In this document: piece after piece, positions 1 to 8,682 of the stretch
How positions within the stretch are numbered: position 1 is the stretch's first letter
Layout of the letters: each line of letters opens with the position of its first letter
The notes under the pieces: model-generated
The model's database searches: none
Seen by the model: the letters and a program-made list of their open reading frames with translations, nothing else
What the model was told of the DNA's origin: nothing
Program-made: the position numbers and the translations under genes
DNA from: Agrobacterium vitis
GTDB lineage: Bacteria; Pseudomonadota; Alphaproteobacteria; Rhizobiales; Rhizobiaceae
Assembly: GCF_014926405.1 (NCBI RefSeq)
Contig: NZ_JACXXJ020000004.1
Coordinates: forward strand, 496,001-560,000
Reading direction: 5' to 3'
DNA length: 64,000 bases

Positions 1-593
1 AAAAGCAAAGGAACAGGTCTCGGCCATTTCAGCTTTTGAGCCAGCACAACATCCGCCAGTCCCAGGGCCAGCACCTCGATGTCCGGGCGGATCGCGCACA
101 TTGCTGCTATCAGGTCCACTGCTACGAAGGGCGCCGCCCGCTCAGATTGGATCGCAGAATCCACAAGATCCGGAATGGAGGCAAGCCCCTCGTCCCAGCA
201 AAGGTCCAACAGCGCGGCAAGCTCCTGAATAAATGGTGTGGCGATTGCCCCGGACCGGCGCGACAGCATTCGTGTGGCCAAAAACAATTTTCCCGCAGGC
301 CCTGGATCATCACCAGGCGCCGTCAGCAAAAGCGCGTCGCGCAACGCATGCTCGTCCTCGCTACGGCCATCCATTCTGGCGGCGATGGCAGCCGACTTCA
401 GGGCAAGGCGATCGCGCCAACAGCCGAGCCAAGGCGGATCGGCCTGTATCAGATCGTCAAGCGATTTCAGAGCGATACCGGCAGAGAATGCAGCGTCGGA
501 TTCGGGAATGTCGCGACCGCGCAACGAAGCCCAGCCTGGAAGACGAGGTGACCAGCTCAAGGGCGGCTCTGAGGTGGGGGCGCGCGAATCCAT
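1..593 (-). CDS. DUF1403 family protein (3' end beyond window)
   Basis: Reading the minus strand from an ATG at 593-591 gives an uninterrupted frame of 197 codons that runs off the left edge, so the C-terminus is missing. The N-terminal half has the pattern I associate with DUF1403: PGWASLRGRD, then AAFSAGIALKSLDDLI, WRDRLALKSAAIAARM, the acidic EDEHALRDALLL and the GDDPGPAGKLFLA segment. The protein is alanine/leucine-rich, has no signal peptide and no recognisable catalytic motif. DUF1403 proteins are, to my knowledge, of unknown function and common on rhizobial plasmids, which fits an accessory replicon. Plus-strand frames over the same bases are shadows. The family call rests on remembered sequence pattern, not a search. 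Confidence 0.75.
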   Translation of the reverse strand, partial: MDSRAPTSEPPLSWSPRLPGWASLRGRDIPESDAAFSAGIALKSLDDLIQADPPWLGCWRDRLALKSAAIAARMDGRSEDEHALRDALLLTAPGDDPGPAGKLFLATRMLSRRSGAIATPFIQELAALLDLCWDEGLASIPDLVDSAIQSERAAPFVAVDLIAAMCAIRPDIEVLALGLADVVLAQKLKWPRPVPLL

Positions 594-790
594 GCGAAAG
601 ACGATAGATCAGGGGCGCGGTTTAATCCAGAGAGATCGGCCATAACCGCACATTCTTTCGTGCTGGTTCCAACTCGAAAATCAACATTCGGAACTTCTTG
701 CCCGGCTAAAGGGTTGTGGGGGTGTAACAATCTCACTTCAATCTGCAGAACATCCAGGTAATGGAGTTCCCCTGTCTGAAAGACACGATC

Positions 791-1303
791 ATGAACAAGG
801 TTCTTGCAAGCGCGATTACCGTGGCGATGACATGGATGATGACGGCGGCCGGTGCGCACGCCGACGAGTCCGCTTTCTTGAAAACACTGGCGGGAAGCTG
901 GAGCGGCAAAGGAACGGTCAAGGTGCGAACGAATGCACCCACGATCAATGTCACCTGCAGATTCAGATCGAACACGACGACGCAATCGCTGGCATTGAAT
1001 GGACGCTGTACGAGCCTCGTTGTGTTTTCTCGTGCCATCAGCGCCGATTTGAAGATCAACGGTGGGACCTATAGCGGCTCTTACGTGGGGGCCGGTACAG
1101 GCGTCGCGGGCCTGAACGGCAAACGCGGTGGAGATACCATCAACCTTGGAATCAATTGGGCGAAAGAGGTCAATGGTGATCGACGTGCGCAGATGACAAT
1201 CGAAAAAGTTGGAGCTTCCGGCATGCGCCTGACGACTGTTGATACCGACCCGGCCACAGGGAAGTCGATCGTTACCAGTCGGATTGACCTGCGTCGGGGC
1301 TGA
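791..1303 (+). CDS. small secreted protein of unknown function
   Basis: A 170-residue protein if started at the ATG at 791; an upstream ATG at 761 would add ten residues ahead of what is clearly a signal peptide (MNKVLASAITVAMTWMMTA, then AGAHA before ADES as the likely signal peptidase I site). The mature part begins with FLKTLAGSWSGKGTV and carries a Cys pair (TCRFRS and GRCTSL, about residues 55 and 72) and a glycine-rich middle. A short secreted beta-rich protein opening with a 'gets a score of W-x-G-x-G' type strand is reminiscent of lipocalin-like or DUF-type periplasmic proteins seen in rhizobia, but I cannot name the family. It stands alone, divergent from the DUF1403 gene, and convergent with the autotransporter downstream. 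Confidence 0.7.
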   Translation: MNKVLASAITVAMTWMMTAAGAHADESAFLKTLAGSWSGKGTVKVRTNAPTINVTCRFRSNTTTQSLALNGRCTSLVVFSRAISADLKINGGTYSGSYVGAGTGVAGLNGKRGGDTINLGINWAKEVNGDRRAQMTIEKVGASGMRLTTVDTDPATGKSIVTSRIDLRRG

Positions 1304-1497
1304 GTTCATCCATCGACATTGGTCTAAACCTTTAATGCATACTATCGTGTGATCACAGCAAGCTGAAACGGGTCTGTGAGAGTTGATCAGTTCAACGCGG
1401 GAACCGGGCCTTTGTGGAACGATAAACCTCGTTAATTCGCCGCGAAAATCAACAACGGTCGTTACAGCGCGCCAAACGTATCGTCGCAATATGGGGT

Positions 1498-4464
1498 TTA
1501 AAAACTCCCCGCCAGATTGACCTGCGCTGCGCTGGACCGCAGGCCTTTGCCAAACTCGCCGGAATAGCTAAATGTCAGGCGGGCCGACTTCGAAAGCCTG
1601 GCGGAAACTCCGAGTTTTGCCAGCAGAGCGTCCCTTGGCATTTCCACGCCTTCGACGACAAATGGTGTGCCGCCAGAAAACGCGACGCTAGAATACGGCG
1701 ACACGTCACCCTCGATATGCCGCCAGCCCAGCATGCCGGAGACGGCAACGGGTAAATTGTCTTCCGGCCACCTCCAAGACCAGCGCAGACCGATCGTGGA
1801 GGTTGCGATCTCGTCACTGCTTTTTGCTGCCAACAGGCTCGCATCGCCGCCATTTTCGCGGAAGGCGTCAGTCTTGAGATTGACATAAGCGAGGTTGGCG
1901 AAGGGCTGGAGCTTGATCGCATCCAGTTCATGCGTCCAAGAGAGATCTGCAAAAACCTGGCTGGTGACACTGGCATAGTCAGCGGTGAGCTGGCTGGTAA
2001 TCGTTCCAAAGGAGATATCGCGCAGGGTTGATGCATCGTTATGGGAGAAGATGGCACCGCCAATGACGTTCAAGGGGCCAATATAACCCGTAGCATAGAG
2101 ACCGGCGTGATAAGACTCTGTCTTCGCCTGCTCCAACGAGTCATGGCTGTAACCCAACAGGCCGCCTAGACGCCACGGGTCGGAGACCGACGCATCCACT
2201 CCCATTATAACGCCTGCGGTGCGGGTATCGATTCCGGCTGCATTTCCATTCCCTGACCAACGGTTGGACGACAGAAAACTGTTGGTCCAGACCGCTACAT
2301 CATCCTTCCGCTGATCAAGATCCAAGGCCATTTGGTCAAGCACCGCGTCGCGTGCAAAACGGCTCTCCCACAGCAGAGCGCTTTTGAGCGAGGCATGAAC
2401 CTCTCCGCTCAGTTGCGAGAAGGCACTGTTCGCAGTGGAGGAGTTCAGTGACAAGACCGCATCGTAAATCGAGTTTCCTGTTCCCAATGCTTCAACAGCA
2501 ACCGCGGTTGCGCGACCGTTTGCCGTATCCGCGACATCTGAGAATTCTACGCTATTGCGGTCGAACTGCATGTCTATCATTGCAGCACCATAGGTCAACG
2601 TTGGCGTCAGGAAAGCAAAATCGCTTGAAACGCTGTCGAAGGCGCCCGTGATGCGGCTTGCGCTCAGGATGGTATAAGTGGTTGTCAGCCCGTAATTGCC
2701 ACCCGCCGCTCTAATTTCAAGTGTTCCCCCCTGGATGGAGACTGTACCCGTCGCATCCACCCGGTCGGAGGCACCGTTGGCATCGATGTTGACCTGGTAG
2801 ATTGACCCTGTGCGAAAGGTCACATCTCCGTCGACGGTGAGCGTTCCTATGTCTCGCCCAGGTGAAAGTACACCGCCTGCGTTGACGAAAAGCCCGCCAA
2901 TGATGCCGCTGCCTGACAGAAGCCCGCCGTCATCGATGATGACGGCTCCAACGACGGTTCCATCATTGATCAGCGAACCGCCTGAAATCGTGGCCGTTCC
3001 ATCAATTGTGCCGGTATTGGAAAAGGTGCCGCCAGTGTTTACGAGCGTGGCGATTGTTCCGTCGTTCGAGGCACTGCCAGAATTGGTAACCGTGCCTGCC
3101 ACAGCGCCATTGTTGTTGATGAATTCGCCCGCCGCCTCATTATCGACGTCTGCCAATGTGGCATTGTTGACAACACGACCTCCGTTGATCGTTGTTGTAC
3201 CCGTAACGGTACCGCCAGAATTGTTCGTGAAAGTACCGGCATCGTTTTGAAGCGCCGCGACGGTCCCCGCATTGGTAACCGTGCCTGAGTTTTTTATAGT
3301 GCCAGCGGTGGCTCCCGAGTTGTTGACGAATATTGCGGCGGCAGCAACGTCCGCATCGGTGATGACGAAGTTATTGGTGACGGTTCCGCCTGTGATTGTT
3401 GATTTGCCGGTAATCGTACCGCCTGCATTGTTGGTAAAATTTCCAGCCGTATTGGTCAGGCTATCAATAGTCCCGGCATTCGACGAATTGCCTGCATTGA
3501 CGACGACACCGGCGGTGGCGCCGTTGGCATTGGTGAATGTTGCATCTGCTCCGACATCGACGTCGTGAAGGGTGGCGTTGTTCGTCACGCTGCCACCGGA
3601 AATATTGCTATCCCCCGTAACCACCCCGCCGGCATCATTGGTGAATGTACCGGCATCGTTCTGTAGGGAGGCAATGGTTCCCGCATTGACGACGGTGCCT
3701 GAATTTCTGATTGCGCCGGCTGTTGCACCGGTGTTGTTGATGAATGCCGCCGCGACATCGGCGTCGGTAACGACGAAATTGTTGGTGACGGTTCCACCCG
3801 AAACCGTCGTCTTTCCCGAAATCGTCCCGCCAGCATTATTGGTAAAATTTCCGGCGGTATTGGTCAGGCTCTCGACCTCTCCGGCGTTGGATGCCGTCCC
3901 GGCATTGGTAACTGCGCCCGTGGTTGCGCCGCTATTATTGACGAAGGTCCCTCCTTTGGAGATATCGACCTCATCTACAGTGCCGTTGTTGGACAATGCG
4001 GTCCCTGTCTCTACCATGGCACCACTGAGCGTACCGTTCACGGTGACGTTGCCGTTGTTGAGTGTCAACTGGCCGTTGAGGTCACCATCGATGGAAAGGC
4101 TACCGCCATCAAGGCTGACGTTGGAGTTCATCACTCCGCCCGCATTGACGCTAACGCTGCCTGCTGTGATCGTGGTGCCGTTCGTGGCGGTCAATGCACC
4201 TGTGTCGGTGATGGTGACGTTTCCTCCACCAACCTCCAGACGATTGACTGTCACGTCGTTGGTAACTTGTGGAGAGCCTGTATCGACATGCGCATCATCG
4301 CCTGCCCCGGGCGCCGAAGGGGACCAGTTCGATGCATTGCTGAATTCGTTGTCAGCATTTCCAGACCATGCTGATTGCGCGAAGCAATGCGCGGGCAACA
4401 CGGTGGAGGCCAGTGCCGTGAACACACATAATCGGCGACGGAATGCTGGCAGCAATGGTTTCAT
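1498..4464 (-). CDS. autotransporter (type Va) with repeat passenger
   Basis: 988 residues. A basic N-terminus and hydrophobic stretch ending PAHCFAQ (residues 1-30) form the signal peptide. Residues about 31-640 are an Asn/Thr/Gly/Ala-rich passenger, almost cysteine-free, expected to fold as a beta-helix; SAWSGNADNEFSNASNW at its start is the common opening of such passengers. The GGLFVNAGGVLSPG segment near residue 525 is the usual conserved turn before the linker. Residues about 700-988 are a beta-barrel translocator: alternating amphipathic strands and a terminal phenylalanine (NLAGSF), the usual outer-membrane C-terminal signature. It is likely a surface adhesin or biofilm factor, though that role is inferred from the family only. 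The ATG at 4464 has only a weak ribosome site (GAG). Confidence 0.9.
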   Translation of the reverse strand: MKPLLPAFRRRLCVFTALASTVLPAHCFAQSAWSGNADNEFSNASNWSPSAPGAGDDAHVDTGSPQVTNDVTVNRLEVGGGNVTITDTGALTATNGTTITAGSVSVNAGGVMNSNVSLDGGSLSIDGDLNGQLTLNNGNVTVNGTLSGAMVETGTALSNNGTVDEVDISKGGTFVNNSGATTGAVTNAGTASNAGEVESLTNTAGNFTNNAGGTISGKTTVSGGTVTNNFVVTDADVAAAFINNTGATAGAIRNSGTVVNAGTIASLQNDAGTFTNDAGGVVTGDSNISGGSVTNNATLHDVDVGADATFTNANGATAGVVVNAGNSSNAGTIDSLTNTAGNFTNNAGGTITGKSTITGGTVTNNFVITDADVAAAAIFVNNSGATAGTIKNSGTVTNAGTVAALQNDAGTFTNNSGGTVTGTTTINGGRVVNNATLADVDNEAAGEFINNNGAVAGTVTNSGSASNDGTIATLVNTGGTFSNTGTIDGTATISGGSLINDGTVVGAVIIDDGGLLSGSGIIGGLFVNAGGVLSPGRDIGTLTVDGDVTFRTGSIYQVNIDANGASDRVDATGTVSIQGGTLEIRAAGGNYGLTTTYTILSASRITGAFDSVSSDFAFLTPTLTYGAAMIDMQFDRNSVEFSDVADTANGRATAVAVEALGTGNSIYDAVLSLNSSTANSAFSQLSGEVHASLKSALLWESRFARDAVLDQMALDLDQRKDDVAVWTNSFLSSNRWSGNGNAAGIDTRTAGVIMGVDASVSDPWRLGGLLGYSHDSLEQAKTESYHAGLYATGYIGPLNVIGGAIFSHNDASTLRDISFGTITSQLTADYASVTSQVFADLSWTHELDAIKLQPFANLAYVNLKTDAFRENGGDASLLAAKSSDEIATSTIGLRWSWRWPEDNLPVAVSGMLGWRHIEGDVSPYSSVAFSGGTPFVVEGVEMPRDALLAKLGVSARLSKSARLTFSYSGEFGKGLRSSAAQVNLAGSF
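2967..3894 (-). repeat. higher-order tandem repeat in autotransporter passenger
   Basis: Residues about 191-500 of the autotransporter alternate two related modules of about 65-70 residues. Module A carries SLTNTAGNFTNNAGGT followed by VTNNF..TDADVAAA; module B carries SLQNDAGTFTN followed by NNATL.DVD. They occur as A-B-A-B-partial A, and the A motif recurs about 136 residues apart, so the present array looks like a duplication of an A+B pair. The repeated DNA is still visibly similar between copies, which suggests recent expansion or ongoing homogenisation. Confidence 0.8.
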
Positions 4465-4631
4465 CTCGATCGGCCAACGTTAGCGGACGCCCGTATACAT
4501 CTACGGGACGGTTAACGATTGTTATCCGAGCTTGGTTAATGAAATCCTCCATCTTCCATCGGGAGATCATCTTCGATGATTTGGAGTGATCGGTCACGAT
4601 GCACAACCGATCTGACGTAAGCAGCGTTAGG

Positions 4632-5702
4632 CTAGCCCTTGGATACTGTTTGTTTCTTCAGCCATTTTAGCACTTGGATTTCGCCTTCATCCATCCATTG
4701 AAGAAGGCGTTCACTCGTGGTTTTCAACTTAAGCACATCCCGAAGCGTACCCGCTTGGAAGTCTTCGAACACGGATGGATGTATATAGGAAGACCGACAG
4801 ACCGATCGGGTATTGACCAGTTTCGCAGCGACTGCGTCGATCGCTGCATTGAGTTGGCGGGCCAACTCGCGCTTCGTCTTGGCGGCTTCGGCAGCAGCCA
4901 ATGCATCAACTGCCATGCACGTTGCGCCCCATGTTCTGAACTGGCGTGAACTGAAATCGTCACCTGTCATCTCTCGGATATAAGCATTCACATCATGTGA
5001 GGAGATAGGTCTGCATCCACCTTGATCGCAAACGTATTGAAAGAGGTGTTGTCCTGGAAGTTCCTGTAGTTTTCGCACGACATTGGCGATCCGCCGGTCA
5101 CTATGGGCAAGATTCCATTCCTTGCCGGATTTACCTTTGAACCGAAATTTGAGACTGCCGCCTTCGACGCTCACGTGACGACTGCGCAACGTGGTAAGGC
5201 CGAACGACTTGTTCGCCTCTGCATAGGCAGCGTTTCCTATCCTGATATAGAGGTTATCGAGCATCCACACGACCGTTGCCAGTGCCTTGTCGACATTGAG
5301 GCCACGCGAACGAAGGTCGATGTCGACCCGTTCGCGCAGGTCAGGAAGTCGGGACGCGAAATCGGCCAGCCGTTCGAACTTGGCCTTGCCTCGCTCGGCG
5401 TGCCAGTCTTTATGATAGCGGTATTGCCGACGACCCTTGGCATCCGTGCCGATTGCCTGCAGGTGTGAGAAGGGATTCGTCGAGATGACGACGTCTGTGT
5501 AGGCGGGCGGTATTGCCAGAGAGTTCAGGCGAGCAATCTCATCAGCCTGGGTAATCCGCCGCCCGTCTGGCCGGTAATAGAGGAAGCCTCTGGCACCCAT
5601 CTTCCGGGTGATCCCGCTCTCCAAACCAGGACCGTAGACTAGCCCGGAGGTGAGTTTGGCCTCGGTGGCGTTTCCATCGATTTCGGTGACGATCTGGTTC
5701 AT
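4632..5702 (-). CDS. DNA topoisomerase IB (poxvirus-like)
   Basis: About 356 residues from the ATG at 5702; a TTG two codons upstream is possible but less likely. An N-terminal Topo-IB-type domain with GFLYYRPDGRRITQ and IPPAYTDV is followed by the catalytic domain. Visible active-site elements are DNLYIRIGN (Arg), FRFKGKSGKEW (Lys hairpin), FSSRQFRTWGAT (second Arg) and CRSSYIHP, whose Tyr (about residue 306) is the nucleophile that forms the 3'-phosphotyrosyl intermediate. These enzymes relax supercoils without ATP. Bacterial versions of this length are common in rhizobia, often as accessory copies. It stands alone between the autotransporter and the peptide-transport operon, with no obvious functional partner. 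Confidence 0.93.
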   Translation of the reverse strand: MNQIVTEIDGNATEAKLTSGLVYGPGLESGITRKMGARGFLYYRPDGRRITQADEIARLNSLAIPPAYTDVVISTNPFSHLQAIGTDAKGRRQYRYHKDWHAERGKAKFERLADFASRLPDLRERVDIDLRSRGLNVDKALATVVWMLDNLYIRIGNAAYAEANKSFGLTTLRSRHVSVEGGSLKFRFKGKSGKEWNLAHSDRRIANVVRKLQELPGQHLFQYVCDQGGCRPISSHDVNAYIREMTGDDFSSRQFRTWGATCMAVDALAAAEAAKTKRELARQLNAAIDAVAAKLVNTRSVCRSSYIHPSVFEDFQAGTLRDVLKLKTTSERLLQWMDEGEIQVLKWLKKQTVSKG

Positions 5703-6032
5703 TCCCAAATAACTATAGAACGGCCTGCGTGTTCCATGATCAGGCTAATGCAGGTGAAGATCGGTGTTTCGCTTGCCGATGCAATGCCAACTGACCAACG
5801 ACGGGCCCTTCTCAACGCATGCGACACGTCATGCCTTGGCCTTCGAGGGCGGCCTATATTTGAGCACGGATTTCCCGGCACGCCCGAAATTTGGACAAAA
5901 TCAACAAAAACCACATTGGTTTTCTCGTGCATCGGTGCTGAATCAAAGCTTCAGCAGGATGGCATGCGAATTGCTTTGACTGATTTGACCGTTTTGTCGG
6001 TTCTGTGAATTTCTATAAGAAAAGGGGAACCT
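5703..6032. promoter_or_regulatory. divergent intergenic region, promoter of peptide ABC operon
   Basis: 330 bases without a convincing gene; the short frames on both strands lack ribosome sites or family resemblance. Just before the binding-protein gene lie two spaced TTTGAC-like elements (about 5975-5992) and a TATAAG box near 6013, followed by the ribosome site AAGGGG. The exact promoter is not certain. The DeoR-type repressor encoded downstream at 11499 is a candidate ligand of this region (inference). Confidence 0.4.
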
Positions 6033-7619
6033 ATGAGTTCAGAGATCAATCGCCGTCGCTTCCTGCAAGGAACCGTCGGGGCGGCCGCTGCCGCAGGCTT
6101 TATGCAGATGAACCCCGACTTCTTCATTTCCTCCGCCTTTGCCCAGTCGGGCAAGACCATGACGTTTCTCTCTGCCGAAAACATCACCGGCAACTGGGAC
6201 CCGACGGCCCACACGACGCTCTCGCAGAAAAATATCGAGGGTTTCGTCATGGGTTTCCTGACGCGCTCACCGATGAAGCTCGATAATCCCGGCGAGGTAG
6301 TCTACGAGCTGGCAACCGACATCAAGCTGCTGGATGCACATCGGTTGCAGATCAAGCTGCGGCAGGGCATCACTTTTCATGATGGCAAGCCGTTCAAGGC
6401 CGAAGATGTCAAGGCAACTTTGGAATATGGCTCGAGGGCCGATCGTCCGGCCCAATGGTATCCAGGACCGACCGAAACCCTGACCATCGAAACACCGGAC
6501 GACTACACTGTCATTATCGACACGTCCAAGGGTGGTTATCCGGCCCATCTCTTCATCTTCCTCGCCTCTTTCCTTCCAATGATGTCGGCAAAGGACGTGG
6601 CAGGTGGCCCGGGTGGGGTTCTCTCTCAACGCTTGAATGGCACAGGACCGTTCAAATTCGTTGAGCAGCGCGGCAATGACACGGTAATGGCTGCTTTCGA
6701 TGGCTATTTCAAAGGCAAGCCAGGCATTCCCGGCATCAACTTTACTTTCACTGGCGATTCCACCACGCGTATGCTGTCGCTGATGAATGGTCAGGCTTCG
6801 ATTGTCGAGCGTCTGGAGCCGGAACAGGTGGCAACCTTGAAAGGCAATCCGCAAATCGCCATCAACGAGGTGGTTTCGGTTGAAAACAAATATCTTTGGT
6901 TCCGGTGCTCCAAGCCACCTTTCAACGATCCGCGCGTCCGGCTGGCAGCTTGCCACGCCATCGACCGTGACATGATCCTCGAAGTACTCGGATCAGCAGG
7001 CCATGCGTCGTCCAACTTCGTATCGCCGGTCAAGTTCGGCTATATCGATCTGGAGAATTATCCGAAATACGATCCAGAAAAGTGCCAGGCACTGCTGGCG
7101 GAAGCTGGCTTTCCAAACGGTAAGGGCTTGCCGCCCTTGGAATATATTACCTCGGTTGGGTTCTATCCCAAGACCAAGGAATATGGCGAGGTGCTGACAG
7201 GCATGCTGAACGAACAGGGCTTCCCCGTCAGCCTGACCGTGCTGGAGCCTGCCGCATGGAAAGAGCAATTGTACGATCGCCCAGGTGGCGGCCCCGGTCA
7301 TATGGTCGATTGCGGCTGGTCAACGGCATCACCGGAGCCCGATCTTGTTCTGCGAACGCACTTCCATTCAAGCTCCAAGCGCATTTGCGGCATTGTCGAC
7401 AAGGACATTGATGCAAGCCTCGATAAGGAGCGCAATGCGGCAAACCTGGAAGAACGCAAAAAAGTTCTGCAATCCGAAACGATGCCTTTGATCGCTTCGA
7501 AAATGCCGGCCCTTTCGCTGTTCACCTCTGTCATGATCCACGCCATGCAAAAGGAGTTCAAGGAAGGCCTCTACATCTATCCTGACGGGTCCATGGACGC
7601 TTCAAAGCCCGCTGCATGA
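6033..7619 (+). CDS. ABC transporter substrate-binding protein, peptide/opine family 5
   Basis: 528 residues. The N-terminus NRRRFLQGT followed by a hydrophobic stretch is a twin-arginine-type signal ending near SSAFAQ. The mature part is a family-5 extracellular solute-binding protein (Dpp/Opp/Nik type): LRQGITFHDGKPFKAEDV, the NGTGPFKFVE segment and VRLAACHAIDRDMI are the usual landmarks. It would deliver a peptide or peptide-like solute to the two permeases that follow. It is first gene of the operon running to at least 11443, with a strong AAGGGG ribosome site. Ligand cannot be read from the sequence; the amidase and kinase-like genes downstream argue against a plain dipeptide. Confidence 0.92.
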   Translation: MSSEINRRRFLQGTVGAAAAAGFMQMNPDFFISSAFAQSGKTMTFLSAENITGNWDPTAHTTLSQKNIEGFVMGFLTRSPMKLDNPGEVVYELATDIKLLDAHRLQIKLRQGITFHDGKPFKAEDVKATLEYGSRADRPAQWYPGPTETLTIETPDDYTVIIDTSKGGYPAHLFIFLASFLPMMSAKDVAGGPGGVLSQRLNGTGPFKFVEQRGNDTVMAAFDGYFKGKPGIPGINFTFTGDSTTRMLSLMNGQASIVERLEPEQVATLKGNPQIAINEVVSVENKYLWFRCSKPPFNDPRVRLAACHAIDRDMILEVLGSAGHASSNFVSPVKFGYIDLENYPKYDPEKCQALLAEAGFPNGKGLPPLEYITSVGFYPKTKEYGEVLTGMLNEQGFPVSLTVLEPAAWKEQLYDRPGGGPGHMVDCGWSTASPEPDLVLRTHFHSSSKRICGIVDKDIDASLDKERNAANLEERKKVLQSETMPLIASKMPALSLFTSVMIHAMQKEFKEGLYIYPDGSMDASKPAA

Positions 7620-7641
7620 TGCTGCACCGGACGTAAGACCG

Positions 7642-7670
7642 GCCGCACGCCGGAGATTTCAGCGTGCGGC
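7642..7670 (+). promoter_or_regulatory. intergenic stem-loop between binding protein and permease
   Basis: Perfect 9-bp inverted repeat GCCGCACGC / GCGTGCGGC with an 11-base loop and no T-run. Such hairpins between binding-protein and permease genes commonly protect the upstream mRNA and lower downstream expression; that role is inferred here. Confidence 0.6.
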
Positions 7671-7695
7671 GACCATCAGGACCGAAGCGGAGTGC

Positions 7696-8682
7696 ATGTC
7701 GATGTTCGCATTGAATTTCCTCGTCAGACGGCTGTTTCAGGGTGCGATTATTATTTTTCTGGTGTCGTTGCTGATCTTCACCCTGCTGCGGGTGGTGCCG
7801 GGCGATCCCGTGCGCATGATGGCGGGCGGCATGGCTCCTGAAGCCCTGATCGAGAAAATCGCCAAGGATATGGGATTGCGTGATCCGATTCTCGTTCAGT
7901 TCGGGCGCTATATGTCTGGCGTGGTGCAGGGTGATCTTGGCGAATCCTTTGTGCGGCCCGCCAATGGCGCGGCAACAGGCGGCTCTAGCTTCAACGATAC
8001 AACGCGGGGCGAGCGCGCCAAGGTTTTCACCCTGATTTTTGATGCGCTGCCCATGACCTTGCAACTGGCGGCGGTTACGCTTGTGATAGCCCTGGTCTTT
8101 TCCAGCATTGTCGGTGTAGCGGGAGGATTGGCACCGGGGCGATGGCCGGACAAGCTTGCCTTCTATATCTCCTCGATCTTCATATCCCTGCCGAATTTCT
8201 GGCTCGGAATCGTGCTGGCCTTGCTATTTTCGGTCAAGCTCGGCTGGCTTCCGGCCATCGGCTATCAGGGCTTTGCCTATACCATCCTGCCCGCCATCGT
8301 TCTCGCCGTTGAGCTTGCGCCGGTGTTGATCCGCACGCTGGTCAGCTCCGTCTCTGCCCAGATGATGGAGCCTTACGTGTCTGTCGGACGGGTTCGTGGC
8401 CTGAGCAATACCCGTATCATTGCCAATCATGCACTGCGCAATGCGTCCGTGCCGCTGCTCAATCTGCTGGGCGTGCAATTTTCCAGTCTGCTCGGCGGCG
8501 TGATCATCGTTGAATATATCTTCGACTATCCCGGCCTTGGTCTGCTGACCATCAACGCCGTGCTGCAACGAGATTTTCCGCTGATCCAGGGCATTGCCAT
8601 CGTCACCAGCGCCATCTTCGTGCTGATCAACATCCTCGTTGATCTTGTTGCCACCACCATTGATCCGAGGCTCGAATACTGA
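7696..8682 (+). CDS. peptide-type ABC transporter permease (DppB-like)
   Basis: 328 residues, about six membrane segments. The N-terminus FLVRRLFQGAIIIFLVSLL and the DPVRMMAGG, LGESFVRP landmarks are those of DppB/OppB permeases. The cytoplasmic EAA-type loop is seen as PYVSVGRVRGLSNTRII around residues 230-250, followed by HALRNASVPLLNLLG. A loop of about 20 residues (ANGAATGGSSFNDTTRGE) after LGESFVRP is longer than usual for DppB and may be a lineage-specific insertion. It overlaps the next gene by one base, so translation is probably coupled. It forms the channel together with the following DppC-like protein. Confidence 0.93.
   Translation: MSMFALNFLVRRLFQGAIIIFLVSLLIFTLLRVVPGDPVRMMAGGMAPEALIEKIAKDMGLRDPILVQFGRYMSGVVQGDLGESFVRPANGAATGGSSFNDTTRGERAKVFTLIFDALPMTLQLAAVTLVIALVFSSIVGVAGGLAPGRWPDKLAFYISSIFISLPNFWLGIVLALLFSVKLGWLPAIGYQGFAYTILPAIVLAVELAPVLIRTLVSSVSAQMMEPYVSVGRVRGLSNTRIIANHALRNASVPLLNLLGVQFSSLLGGVIIVEYIFDYPGLGLLTINAVLQRDFPLIQGIAIVTSAIFVLINILVDLVATTIDPRLEY

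Noticed and set aside
557..1489. 310-codon minus-strand frame
   Set aside because: Lies across the secreted-protein gene and intergenic DNA, mixed composition, no domain; antisense shadow.
3572..4483. 303-codon plus-strand frame opposite the autotransporter
   Set aside because: Low-complexity Pro/Val/Ala translation produced by the repeat DNA read in antisense.
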